Shown here piece by piece: positions 54,246 through 64,000 of a stretch of DNA of 64,000 nucleotides. The first letter of the stretch is position 1; every line of letters starts with the position of its first letter. Position numbers and translations under genes: made by a program. This stretch comes from Homarus americanus (lineage: Eukaryota > Arthropoda > Malacostraca > Decapoda > Nephropidae), in the NCBI RefSeq assembly GCF_018991925.1, contig NW_024756914.1, positions 5,892,329 to 5,956,328 on the forward strand. The letters run 5' to 3'. The notes under the pieces were generated by a model that saw only the letters and a list, made by a program, of their open reading frames with translations, did no database searches and was not told the DNA's origin.

Positions 54246-57200
54246 TAGGAATGAGGAAAGAACAAGCAATATTATGTAGGAGTGAGGGAAGGACATGCGG
54301 TGATGTGGAGGAGTGAGGGAAGGACATGAAGTGTTGTGTAGAAGTGAAGAAAGGACATGAAGTGATGTGTAGGAGTGAGGGAAGTACTTCTAGTATTGTG
54401 TAGGAGTGAGGGAAGTACTTCTAGTATTGTGTAGGAGTGAGGGAAGGACATGGGGTGTTGTGTAGGAGTTTGGAAAAGACATGAAGTGATGTGTAGGAGT
54501 GAGGGAAGGACGTGCAGGGTTGTGTAGAAATGAGAGAAGGACTTCTATTATTGTGTAGGAGTGAGGGAAGGACTTGCAGTGTTATGTAGGAGTGAGGGAA
54601 GGACTTGCAGGAGTGAGGGAAGGACTTGCAGGAGTGAGGGAAGGACTTGCAGGAGTGAGGGAAGGACTTGGTGTTCTGTAGAAATGAGGGAAGGACTTCT
54701 AGTATTGTGTAGGAGTGAGGGAAGGACATGGGGTGTTGTGTAGGAGTTAGGATATAGACATGAAGTGATGTGTAGGAGTGAGGGAAGGACGTGCAGCGTT
54801 GTGTAGAAATGAGAGAAGGACTTCTAGTATTGTGTAGGAGTGAGGGAATGACTTGCAGGGTTGTGTAAGAGTGAGGGAAGTACTTGTAGGAATGTGTAGG
54901 ACTGAGGGTCGGACTTGCAGGGTTGTGTAGCAGTGTAGGAAGGACATGCAGGGTTGTGTAGGAGTTAAGGAAGGACATGCAGGGTTGTGTAGGAGTGAGG
55001 GAAGGACTTGCAGGGTTGTGTAGGAATGAGTGAAGGACTTGCAGGGTTGTGTAAGAGTGAGGGAAGTACTTGTAGCAATGTGTAGGACTGAGGGAAGGAC
55101 TTGTAGGGTTCTGTAGGAGTGTAGGAAAGACATGCAGGGTTGTGTAGGAGTTAAGGAAGGACTTGCAGGGTTGTGTAAGAGTGAGGGAAGGACTTGCAGG
55201 GTTGTGTAAGAGTGAGGGAAGTACTTGCAGGGTTGTGTAGGAGTGAAGGAAGGACAAGCAGGGTTGTGTAGGAGGAGGGAAGGACTTGCAGGGTTGTAAG
55301 AGTGAGGGAAGGACTGCAGGGTTGTGTAAGAGTGAGGGAAGTACTTGCAGGGTTGTAGGAAAGAAGGAAGGTCAAGCAGGGTTGTGTAGGAGTTAGAAGG
55401 ACATGCAGGTTTGTGTAGGAGTGAGGGAAGGACTTGCAGGGTTGTGTAGAGTGAGGGAAGGACTTGCAGGGTTGTAGGAGAAAAGAAGGACAGGCTTGTA
55501 GAAGTGAGGGAAGGACTTGCAGGGTTGTGTAGGAGTGAGAGAAGGACTTGCAGGGTTGTGTAAGAGTGAGGGAAGTACTTGTAGTAATGTGTAGGACTTA
55601 GGGAAGGACTTACAGGATTGTGTAGGAGTGAAGGAAGGACTTGCAGGGTTGTGTAGGAGTTAAGGAAGGATTTGCAGGGTTGTGTAGGAGTGAAGGAAGG
55701 ATTTGCAGGGTTGTGTAGGAGTGAGGGAAGGACTTGCAGAGTTGTGTAGGAGTGAGGGAAGTACTTGCAGGGTTGTGTAGGTGTGAAGGAAAGACAAGCA
55801 GGTTTGTGTGTATGGGGAGTGGGGAAGACTGCAAGTTTGTGGCAGGTGTAGGAAGGACATACTGCAGTTTAATGTGGGGTTAAGGAAGGACACTCTGAGG
55901 GTTGTGTAGGGTGAGGACTTACAGGGGTTGTGTAGAGATTGAGGAAGGACTTACAGGGACAATGTAGGTGTGGGGAAGGGAAAGACAAGCAGGTTTGTGT
56001 AGGGGTGGGGGCTGACTTGCAGGGTTGTGTAGGGAGTGGGGAAGGACTTGCAGGGGTTGTGTAGGTGTGGAAGGAAGAACAGCAGGTTTGTGTAGGGTGA
56101 GGGAAGGACTTGCAGGGGTTACATAGGGTGGGGAGGACTTGCAGGGTTGTATGGGTGTGAGGAAGGAAGAAGACAAAGCAAGGTTTATTATGGGGAGTAA
56201 AGGACTTGCAGTGTTGTGTAGGGTGAAGAAAGGGCATGAAGTGATATGTGGGGAGTGAGGGCTTTACAAGTGTGTAGGAGTGAGGAAGGACATAGAGATT
56301 GTTTAATGTAGGAGTTAGGAAAACACATGAAGTGATGTGTGGGAGTGAGGGGAAGGACATTGGGGTTGACATAGGGAAATGAGAGAAGGACTTCTAGTAT
56401 TGTGTAGGAGTGAGGGAAGGACTTGCAGTGTTATGTAGGAGTGAGGGAAGGACTTGCAGGAGTGAGGGAAGGACGTGCAGGGTTGTGTAGAAATGAGAGA
56501 AGGACTTCTAGTATTGTTTAGGAGTGAGGGAAGGAGTTGGTGTTGTGTAGAAATGGTAGAAGGACTTCTAGTATTGTGTAGGAGTGAGGGAAGGACTTGT
56601 AATATTGTGTAGGAGTGAGGGAAGGGCTTCTAGTATTGTGTAGGAGTGAGGGAAGGACTTGCAGGGTTGTGTAAGAGTGAGGGAAGTACTTGTAGGAATG
56701 TGTAGGACTGAGGGAAGGACATGCTGGGTTGTGAAGGAGTTAAGGAAGGACATGCAGGGTTGTGTAGGAGTGAGTGAAGGACTTGCAGGGTTGTGTAGGA
56801 GTGAGGCAAGTACTTGTAGCAATGTGTGGGGGACTGAGGGAAGGCATGGGGTTGTGTAGGAGTTAGGGAAGGACATGCAGGGGTTGTGTGGGGAGTTAAG
56901 GAAGGACATGTGGGGTTGTGTGGGTGGGGAAGGACTTGCAGGTATTGTGTAGGAGTGAGGGAAGGACTTGCAGGTGTTGTGTAGGAGTGAGGGAAGGACT
57001 TGCAGGGTTGTGTAGGAGTTAATTATTTGCAGGGTTAGTAATGTAAAGGTGAAAGGGAAGGACGTGCAGGGTTGTGTAGAAATGAGAGAAGGACTTCTAG
57101 TATTGTGTAGGAGTGAGGGAAGGACTTGCAGTGTTGTGTAGAAATGAGAGAATGACTTCTTGTATTGTGTAGGAGCGAGGGAAGGACTTCCAGTGTTTTG

Positions 57201-58070
57201 TAGGAGTGAAAGAAGGACTTGCTGGGTTGTATAGGAGTGAGGGAAGTATTTCTATTATTGTGTAGGAGTGAAAGAAGGTTTTGTAGTATTGTGTAGGAGT
57301 GAGGGAAGGGCTTCTAGTATTGTGTAGGAGTGAGGGAAGGACTTGCAGTGTTGTGTAGGAGTGAAAGAAGGACTTGCAAGATTGTGTAGGAGTGATTGAA
57401 GGACTTGCAGGGTTGTGTAAGAATGAGGGAAGTACTTGTAGGAATGTGTAGGACTGAGGGACGGACTTGCAGGGTTGTGTAGCAGTGTAGGAAGGACTTG
57501 TGGTAATGTGTAGGACTGAGGGAAGGACTTGCTGGCTTGTGTAGGAGTGAGTGAAGGACTTGCAGGGTTGTGTAAGAGTAAGGGAAGTACTTGCAGTAAT
57601 GTGTAGGACTGAGGGAAGGACTTGCAGGGTTGTGTAGGAGTGAAGGAAGGACTTGCAGTGTTGTGTAGGAGTGAGGGAAGGACTTGTAGTGTATTGTATG
57701 AGTGAGGGAATGACTTGTAGTGTGGTGTATGAGTGATGGAAGGATTTGTGGTGTTGTGGAGAAGTGAGAGAAGGACTTGCAGTGTTGTGTAGGAGTGAGG
57801 GATGGACTTGCAGGGTTGTGTAGGACAGAGAAAAGGACTTGTAGTGTGGTGTATGAGTGACGGAAGGGCTTGTAGTGTTGTGTAGGGTTGAGGGAAGGAC
57901 TTGTAGTGTGGTGTAGGAGTGAGGGAAGGAGTTGTAGTGTTGTGTATTAGTGAGGGAAGGACTTGTAGTTTTGTGTAGGATTGAGGGAAGGACTTGTAGT
58001 GTGGTGTAGGAGTGAGGGAAGGACTTGTAGTGTGGTGTAGGAGTGAGGGAAGGACTTGTAGGATTGGCCA
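54246..58070 (+). repeat. 31-bp satellite, main block B (about 3.8 kb)
   Basis: Unit: GTGTAGGAGTGAGGGAAGGA followed by CTTGCAGGGTT, with sub-variants (CTTCTAGTATT, CATGCAGGGTT, CTTGTAGTGTG) arranged in stretches. Units with lost or gained single bases become frequent between about 55250 and 56950. Long minus-strand open frames (up to 324 codons at 58071-57097) are by-products; see findings. Confidence 0.97.
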
Positions 58071-58644
58071 TATAGACTTTGTGGCGTTGCGATGCTTTTA
58101 ACTTCTAATACACTGTTGTAAATCTATGTGGATTTGTAACTAGACAGTCAGGAAGTATTTTTGTTCAATTTAATTATTTTTGGACTTTTGTTTCATCTTC
58201 ATTTGCTATGTTTCTTTCCTGGCAGTGAAATACAAGATGTTAGTTTAAGATTTTACTGTAAAATTGAGTAATTATTACAGCTTTACAACACTTGTAACCA
58301 ATGAGCATTTCCTGTGGGCAAACTTTTGAAATTGTAAAAATTAGATTGTATATGTTTGTAAATGTTCTGAGGCAGTATGTCACTCCTTGGGGCTATGTAG
58401 AGGCCCCAGGGCTGTGTGCCTGAACTGTTTGGCTAGTTGGGCTGTGTGATGATCATAGGTGGTTGTGTAATGGATTTCAGGACTGTGTAAGGTTGTCAGG
58501 ATAGTCTGATCAACCAGAGGCTGTTTTGGCCTATTGTGTATATCAATCTGAGATGTGTGGGTCTCTTAGAGAGCTACTGTACTTGTGACTGAGGGGTTAA
58601 TTGATGCTCCTAATGTCTGTGTACAGAAAAAGATGATATATCCT
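58071..58644. repeat. Spacer after block B, related to the spacer after block C
   Basis: AACACTTGTAACCAATGAGC, then ATTTCCTGTGGGCAAAC, resembles 60535-60580 (AACACTTTGTAACAATGAAT, then TTTCTCTGGACAAGAC). Together with the repeated left flank this suggests flank, array and spacer were duplicated as one unit. No gene. Confidence 0.5.
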
Positions 58645-60110
58645 AAATAGTCAGTCTACCCGACATGACAGGAAGTTGTATTTGTGTATAATATTTACTG
58701 TTGGTTCGACAGTCTTTATAAATGCTAAAATAGATTATAAAGGTTATTGAAAGTTTATCTACTGATTACCGTAGGGCTGAGGAAGGACATGCAGTATTGT
58801 GTAGCATTGAGGGAAGGACTTCAGTATTGGCAGCGATGAGGAGGAAGGACATGTAGTGATCTCATATGAGAAAGGACTTGCTGACCTCCTAATGAATGAG
58901 AGGACTTACTGACCTGTAATTAGTGAGAGAAGGACTTACTGACCTGGTAATTAGTGAGAGGAGGGTTTACTGACCTACTAAGGAGTGAGAGGAGGACTTA
59001 CTGACCTACTAAGGAGTAGAGGAGGACTTACTGACCTAAGAGGTGAAGGAGGATTTGCAGTGTTTATAGGTGTGAGGGAAGGACATGCAATGTTGTGTAG
59101 GTAAGGGAAGGCTGCTTTTGTGTGGGAGTGAGGGTAGGATGCTATGTGTGTGTAGGATTGAGGGAATGACTTATGTGATTTGTAGAGTGAAGAAAGACAT
59201 GCGGTGTGTGTAGTTGAGGGAGGCTCACTGTGATGTATAGGAGCTTGAAGGACTCACTGTGATGTAGGAGTGAGGGAAGGTCTCGCTGTGATGTGGTAGG
59301 TGTGAGGAAGGACTCACTGAGTTGTAGGGTGAGGAAGGACTTACTGTGAGATTAGCCAAAGGTGAGAAGGTCTTGCTGTGATGTGTGAGGTGAGAAGGAC
59401 TCACTGAGTTGTAGGAGGTGAGCAAGGACTTACTGTGAGGTGTAGGAGTGAGGGAAGGTCTTGCTGTGATGTGGGGTGAGGGAAGGGTGATGTGTAGATG
59501 TGAGGGAAGGACTCCACACTGTGGGGTGTAGGGTGTGGGAAGGACTCGCTGTGATGCAGGAGTGTGGGAAGGACTCACTGAGTTGTAGAGTGAAAAGAGA
59601 CTCACTGTGAGGTGTAGGAGTGAGGAAATGGATTTTGCTGTGATGTGTAGGAGTAGGAAGGGTCTGGCTGATGATGTGGCAAAGTGAGGGAAGGACTCCT
59701 GCTTGATGTGCAGGAGTGTGGGAAGGACTCACTGAGTTGTAGGGTGAGGGAAAGGACTCACTGTGAGGTGTAGGTGAGGGAAGGACTCGCTGTGATGTGA
59801 AGGAATGAGGGGGGGTTCGCTGTGTGTGTAGGGTGAGGAAGGACTCTCTGTGATGTGTGGAGGTGGGAAGGACTCTGTGTTGTTGGAAGTTTGTGGAGAC
59901 TCTCTATGATGTGTGTGAGTGAGAGGACTCACTATGATGTGTAGGAGTGAGGAAGGACTTCTGTGAGGTGTAGGGGTGAGGACGGACTCACTGTGTGGTG
60001 TAGGAGTGAGGGAAGGACTCTGTGTGAGGTGTAGGAGGTGAGGACTCCTGTGGGGTGTAGGAGGGGGGGGACTGACTGTGAGGTGTGGGGGGGGGTGTGG
60101 GTGTAAAGTG
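58645..60110 (+). repeat. Array-flanking repeat copy 2 plus satellite block C
   Basis: Flank at 58645-58785, then satellite units that pass through GGACTTACTGACCTNNTAAT variants (58860-59040) into a TCACTGTGATGTGTAGGAGT family to about 60110. Units in this block often lack one or more bases. Positions 60111-61290 hold spacer-like sequence and no recognised gene. Confidence 0.85.
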
Positions 60111-61289
60111 AAAGGGGCTTCTGTTTGGGGCAGAATACTGGTGATAGACGTCATTGTGTTGTGGTCTTGTTTCTACCATTGACGTGAGTACTGAGTGGTG
60201 ACGTTGCTGCTGTGGTCACCAATGGAATGCCTAAAGTGACTTGCTCTTAAGTTGAAATGCAAACTTGTGACTGATATTTTAAGCGAGTGTTGTGATGGTT
60301 TGACAAGAATAAAATTTACAGTATTTATAACAAATAGCTTTTTGATCAGTTGCTTGGCATAAATAAGTCGTTATGCAAGTGTGCTATAAAATGGAGTGCA
60401 AATAATTAACAATGTCGTATGGCATTTATTTGAAGTTTAAATTTTGTGCTGTTGTTTTATATTATTTGTATATGTTTATCTAATGGAGATGGCTAATTGG
60501 GGTTAGATTTGTAATGTCAGTTGTTTGTTCGTGTTCTAAACACTTTGTAACAATGAATTTTCTCTGGACAAGACTTTTGTATTGTTTTTGTTTTGTTTTC
60601 AAATTTTATACATATTAAAGAGTATTAAAAGGCAGTGTATCTTCGAAGGGGATAAGTGATGTTTGTGGGATGGGATGTGTGAGGCTCTAAGAGCTGTATC
60701 TGTGCTTGGGGTTATAACTAGCTGGTGTACAGCTAGTTAGGGCTGTATTTGACCTAAGGCTGTATGCTCAGGGACAGTGTGCTTCCAGGGCTGGGTGCAG
60801 AGGCTTGTCAAAGGCTACTATAGAATGGGAGAGGGCGTCGACAAGGTTTGCTGGTGGCCTTGGTTCAGGAGTTGGGTCGTTTGCTAGGACCCCTGCGTAG
60901 GTTGTTTGTGCCTGGGGCAGCTGGCACCAGTAACCTGGTGTCTTTGATAATATTTGTATAGTATTATTGTCTATAGTGAAAAATGTCTTTTTCTTTGTTT
61001 ATAGTATTCCTATGGTTTAGAAAATAGGTTCAAAAGTAAAAATTATAAGAGCCAATTTTTTATACTTTTTCGGTGAAAATCTGCGTCTTGAAAGTAGATA
61101 CTTGTTTTGGTGGTTTGATCTTTTTAATTGTCGTAAATTCGCTTGAGAAAAATAACTAAGTATATGTGCTGATCTTTTCAGAATTAGAAAAATCGTAAGT
61201 TATTTTTTCCTCTTAAGTTCAGACACGACTGATAAATAATGGTCGGATTCAAATCCATAAGCATCTTTACTTTTCTAAGGAGTAGGATT

Positions 61290-62474
61290 ATATAATTTTC
61301 GGGAATTTATCGACTTTTTGGGGAAGTAGATTATCAACAGGAATTATTAGCCTACCTAATTTTCTGAATTAGTTATCATAGAAAACCCAGGAGAAATTTG
61401 TATCAGAAAATGGGAAATATCTGCTTTGCAGGAAAGTAGATTATCGACTTCAGGAAACAATTATCGATTTTGGGTAAAATATTACCTACTTTGAGGTAGA
61501 TTGTCATGAAAACAGGAAATTTGTATCTAGAAAATGGGAAAAATCTGCATTTCCGGGAAGTTGGTTCTGCTTTCTAGTAGATTATCTAACTTTTCGGTAA
61601 AGTAGATTATCGACTTTGGGAAGTAGTTATCAACTTTGGGAAAATATTGCCTGCGCAGAAGTGAATTCTAATCATGAAAACCGTCATTGTCACAGAAATG
61701 AAATATCTACCTACTCTACGGGAAGTTGGTTATCTGCTTATCATAGAAACAGAAATTTATGTCATGAAAAATGGGAATATCTACTTTGGAAGTTGTTATT
61801 TGTTTTCAGAAAAGTAGTTTATTTTTTTTCGTGAAAGTAGATTATCGACTTTTTTGGGAAGTAGATTATCGACTTTTTGGGTAAATATTACCTAATTTTA
61901 AGAGTTGATTATCATAGAAGAAGGAATTTGTATCACAGAAAATGGAAATATCTGCTTTCGGGAATTGTTTATCTGCTTTCCGAAGTAGATTATTTGCTTT
62001 TCGGTAAAATAGATTATCGACTTTAAATGAATTATCCTTTGAAATATTACTAGTACTGCAGATTCGATTATCTTATAGAAACAAGGAAATTTATATAACA
62101 GAAAATGGGAAATATCTCTTTCCACAGGAAAGTTGATTTATCTGCTTTACTGCAATGAATTCTATCTGCTTTTCGGTAAAATGCGTTATCGACTTTTTGG
62201 GGAAGTAGATTATCAACTTTGGAAAATATTACCTACTTTTCTGGGTAGATTATCATAAAAAACAGGAATTTGTATAACAGAAAATGGGAAATATCTGCTT
62301 TCCGGGAAAGTTGGTTATCTGCTTTTCAGTAGATTATCTGCTGAAGTGAATTATCGACTTTGAAGTAGATTATCGCTTTTTGGGGAAAATATTACTTTTA
62401 AGTGAATTGTCATAGAAACAGGAAATTTGTATCACAGAAAATGGGAAATATCTACTTTCCGTGAAGTTGGTTAT
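61290..62474. repeat. Long-period tandem array, about 135-180 bp units
   Basis: The core CAGGAAATTTGTATCACAGA, then AAATGGGAAATATCTGCTTT, recurs at about 61390, 61513, 61680, 61750, 61920, 62080, 62255 and 62412. Between cores are short sub-repeats of GTAGATTATCGACTTT. It runs into the assembly gap, so the true array is longer. Confidence 0.85.
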
Positions 62475-62574
62475 NNNNNNNNNNNNNNNNNNNNNNNNNN
62501 NNNNNNNNNNNNNNNNNNNNNNNNNNNNNNNNNNNNNNNNNNNNNNNNNNNNNNNNNNNNNNNNNNNNNNNNNN
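62475..62574. other. Assembly gap, 100 N
   Basis: Exactly 100 N, the usual placeholder for a gap of unknown size, placed at the edge of a tandem array. Confidence 1.
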
Positions 62575-62760
62575 TGTAAGTCCAGTTACTTGCAAACAAG
62601 AAAGAGATACAGTGAAACAAACTGCTGCACTCCAAATATTATATCTCAAAACACGCTTTACAGACGAAACATAAATAACACAAACAAAATCAATTAATAT
62701 GTTTTGCATTTCAGTATTTTTAAAATATCAGCGTAGGTTCAAAGGCTTTGTGTCTTCCTG

Positions 62761-63090
62761 GTGAAGATGTGTTCCCATGGCAGGTACCGGTCCTTTGTTA
62801 ACGGCAGAAAGTGGTGCCTTCTTCTTGTTTTGAGTCTTGTTGTTTTGGGTCTTAGTGTTTTGTGGTCTGCACAGATATCGGCCCTTCATTCACATGCAAC
62901 TCACCCCACCATACACCCGATAAAAGGCCGAACACCATTGTGATAAATGACACTAACAGTTTTACACTGAGGTCAAACCAAAATTTGACCATACAGAAAG
63001 AATTACGGTTTAATAAGGTTGAATTTAAAGAAATTAAAAACAAAAATAAAGCTCTGCTTATCAATATAGTAAAGAGGGATGGTGTTTAAA
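62761..63090 (+). CDS. Possible fragment of a type II membrane protein, frame uncertain
   Basis: A 60-codon frame opens MKMCSHGRYRSFVNGRKW and continues into a clean hydrophobic segment, LLLVLSLVVLGLSVLW, like a signal anchor. The frame stops at about 62943. An overlapping frame (62862-63089) contains two N-glycosylation sequons (NDT, NLT) and a Lys/Asn-rich end. A single-base indel joining the two would give a short-tail, anchor, glycosylated-stem layout, as in Golgi enzymes. It is also possible that neither frame is real. I do not recognise the protein. Confidence 0.3.
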
Positions 63091-63094
63091 GATG

Positions 63095-63790
63095 ATGGAT
63101 GGTTTTATAATATGTAGTGATGATGGATGGTGTTATATGTAGTGATGAAGATGGCGTATATTGCAGTAATGATGATGGTAATATATGTAGTGATGATAAG
63201 AGGTAACATATGCAGTGACGAGGATTGCGTTATACATACATTGACGACGCACGACGTTACATGCAGACGATATTGCGTTATATGCAGTGACGCTGACGGC
63301 GTTACATGTAGTGACGAAGGATAGAGCTATACGTAGCGACGATGAAAAAAAAACGATGCTGACGGTGTTATATGTAGTGATGATGGATGATATTATATGT
63401 AGTGATGATAGGATGGTTCTATATGTAGTGATGATGGATGGTGTTATATGTAGTGATGATGGATGATGTTATATGTAGTGATGATAGGTTGGTTTTATAT
63501 GTAGTGATGATGGATGGTGTTATATGTAGTGATGATGGATGGAGTTATATGTAGTGATGATGGATGATGTTATATGTAGTGATGATGGTTGGTGTTATAT
63601 GTAATGATGTCGGATGGTGTTATATGTCGTGATGGATGGTTCTATATGTAGTGATGGTGGATGGTGTTATATGTAGTGATGATGGATCGTGTTATATGTA
63701 GTGATGATGGATAGTATTATATGTAGTGATGATGATGGATGGTGTTATAAGTAGTGATGATGGATGTTATATGTAGTGATGAAGGATGGT
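63095..63790 (+). repeat. 25-bp minisatellite
   Basis: Unit: AGTGATGATGGATGGTGTTA followed by TATGT, about 25 copies, more degenerate at the left (63095-63350). Confidence 0.95.
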
Positions 63791-64000
63791 GTTAGTGAAG
63801 ATTGTGAAGTGAGATGTAGTGAAGATTGTGAAGTGAGATGTAGTGAAGATTGTGAAGTCAGATGTGGTGAAGATTGTGAAGTGAGATGTAGTGAAGATTG
63901 TGAAGTGAGATGTAGTGAAGATTGTGAAGTGAGATGTAATGAAGATTGTGAAGTGAGATGTAGTGAAGATTGTGAAGTGAGATGTAGTGAAGATTGTGAA
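63791..64000 (+). repeat. 24-bp minisatellite running off the window
   Basis: Unit: GAAGATTGTGAAGTGAGATG followed by TAGT, about 9 nearly identical copies to the window end. It begins immediately after the 25-bp array. Confidence 0.97.

Noticed and set aside
52828..60110. CRISPR-like array
   Set aside because: Units are contiguous with no unique spacers, and the context is a eukaryotic satellite.

Overview
The window is an animal genomic segment, most likely from a decapod crustacean. The evidence is a spliced gene with GT-AG introns, AT-rich introns full of Tigger/pogo, hAT, Tc1 and CR1-like relics, arthropod-type TTAGG pentamers, and many AC/TA/TAA microsatellites. Species cannot be fixed from sequence alone. 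There is one 100-N assembly gap (62475-62574). Indel-like noise in the tandem arrays from about 55 to 62 kb suggests lower base quality there.

The main result is one large plus-strand gene, 3219-34397, that I could assemble exon by exon. It has 13 coding exons, every junction is phase-compatible, and the protein is 1113 residues. It carries two signatures I recognise from the mitotic spindle protein HURP/DLGAP5 (Drosophila Mars): an FKxGxxxPxxPxFLxS motif in exon 3 and an S-F-A-P-x-x-F-x-F motif in exon 5. The first coding exon is only 14 nt. Just upstream lies an inverted CCAAT box next to a TTCAAA (CHR-type) element, the promoter layout expected of a G2/M gene controlled by MuvB/DREAM and NF-Y. 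The GKAP homology domain of the family is not visible between exons 5 and 6. Instead the middle of the protein is a long acidic 9-residue repeat followed by a basic, Ser/Thr-Pro-rich half.

Layout: 1-3.0 kb holds minus-strand non-LTR retrotransposon 3' fragments. From 3.2 to 34.4 kb is the HURP-like gene. Its introns hold a palindromic element with TTAGG repeats and a 16-bp target duplication (3.7-4.2 kb), several Tigger/pogo-type elements, a hAT element with exact TIRs and 8-bp TSD (10.35-12.55 kb), a 36-bp minisatellite (14.2-14.7 kb), a decayed transposase gene interrupted by a long palindrome (16.7-18.9 kb) and a CRE-bearing MITE (19.8-20.3 kb). From 34.4 to 52.8 kb there is no host gene I can recognise. 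That stretch has a nested fold-back element, a hAT MITE, LINE fragments, two Tc1/mariner relics (one DD35E), a CR1-like reverse transcriptase relic, a tRNA-derived SINE and a Ty3/gypsy RNase H fragment. From 52.8 to 60.1 kb a 31-bp satellite dominates. An inverted copy of the same array, with its flanking sequence, sits at 40.2-40.95 kb. From 61.3 to 62.5 kb is a second, long-period array that runs into the gap. After the gap there is a possible membrane-anchored coding fragment (62.76-63.09 kb), then two more minisatellites to the window end.

The only host gene I support with confidence is the HURP-like one. Nearly everything else is mobile or tandem DNA.
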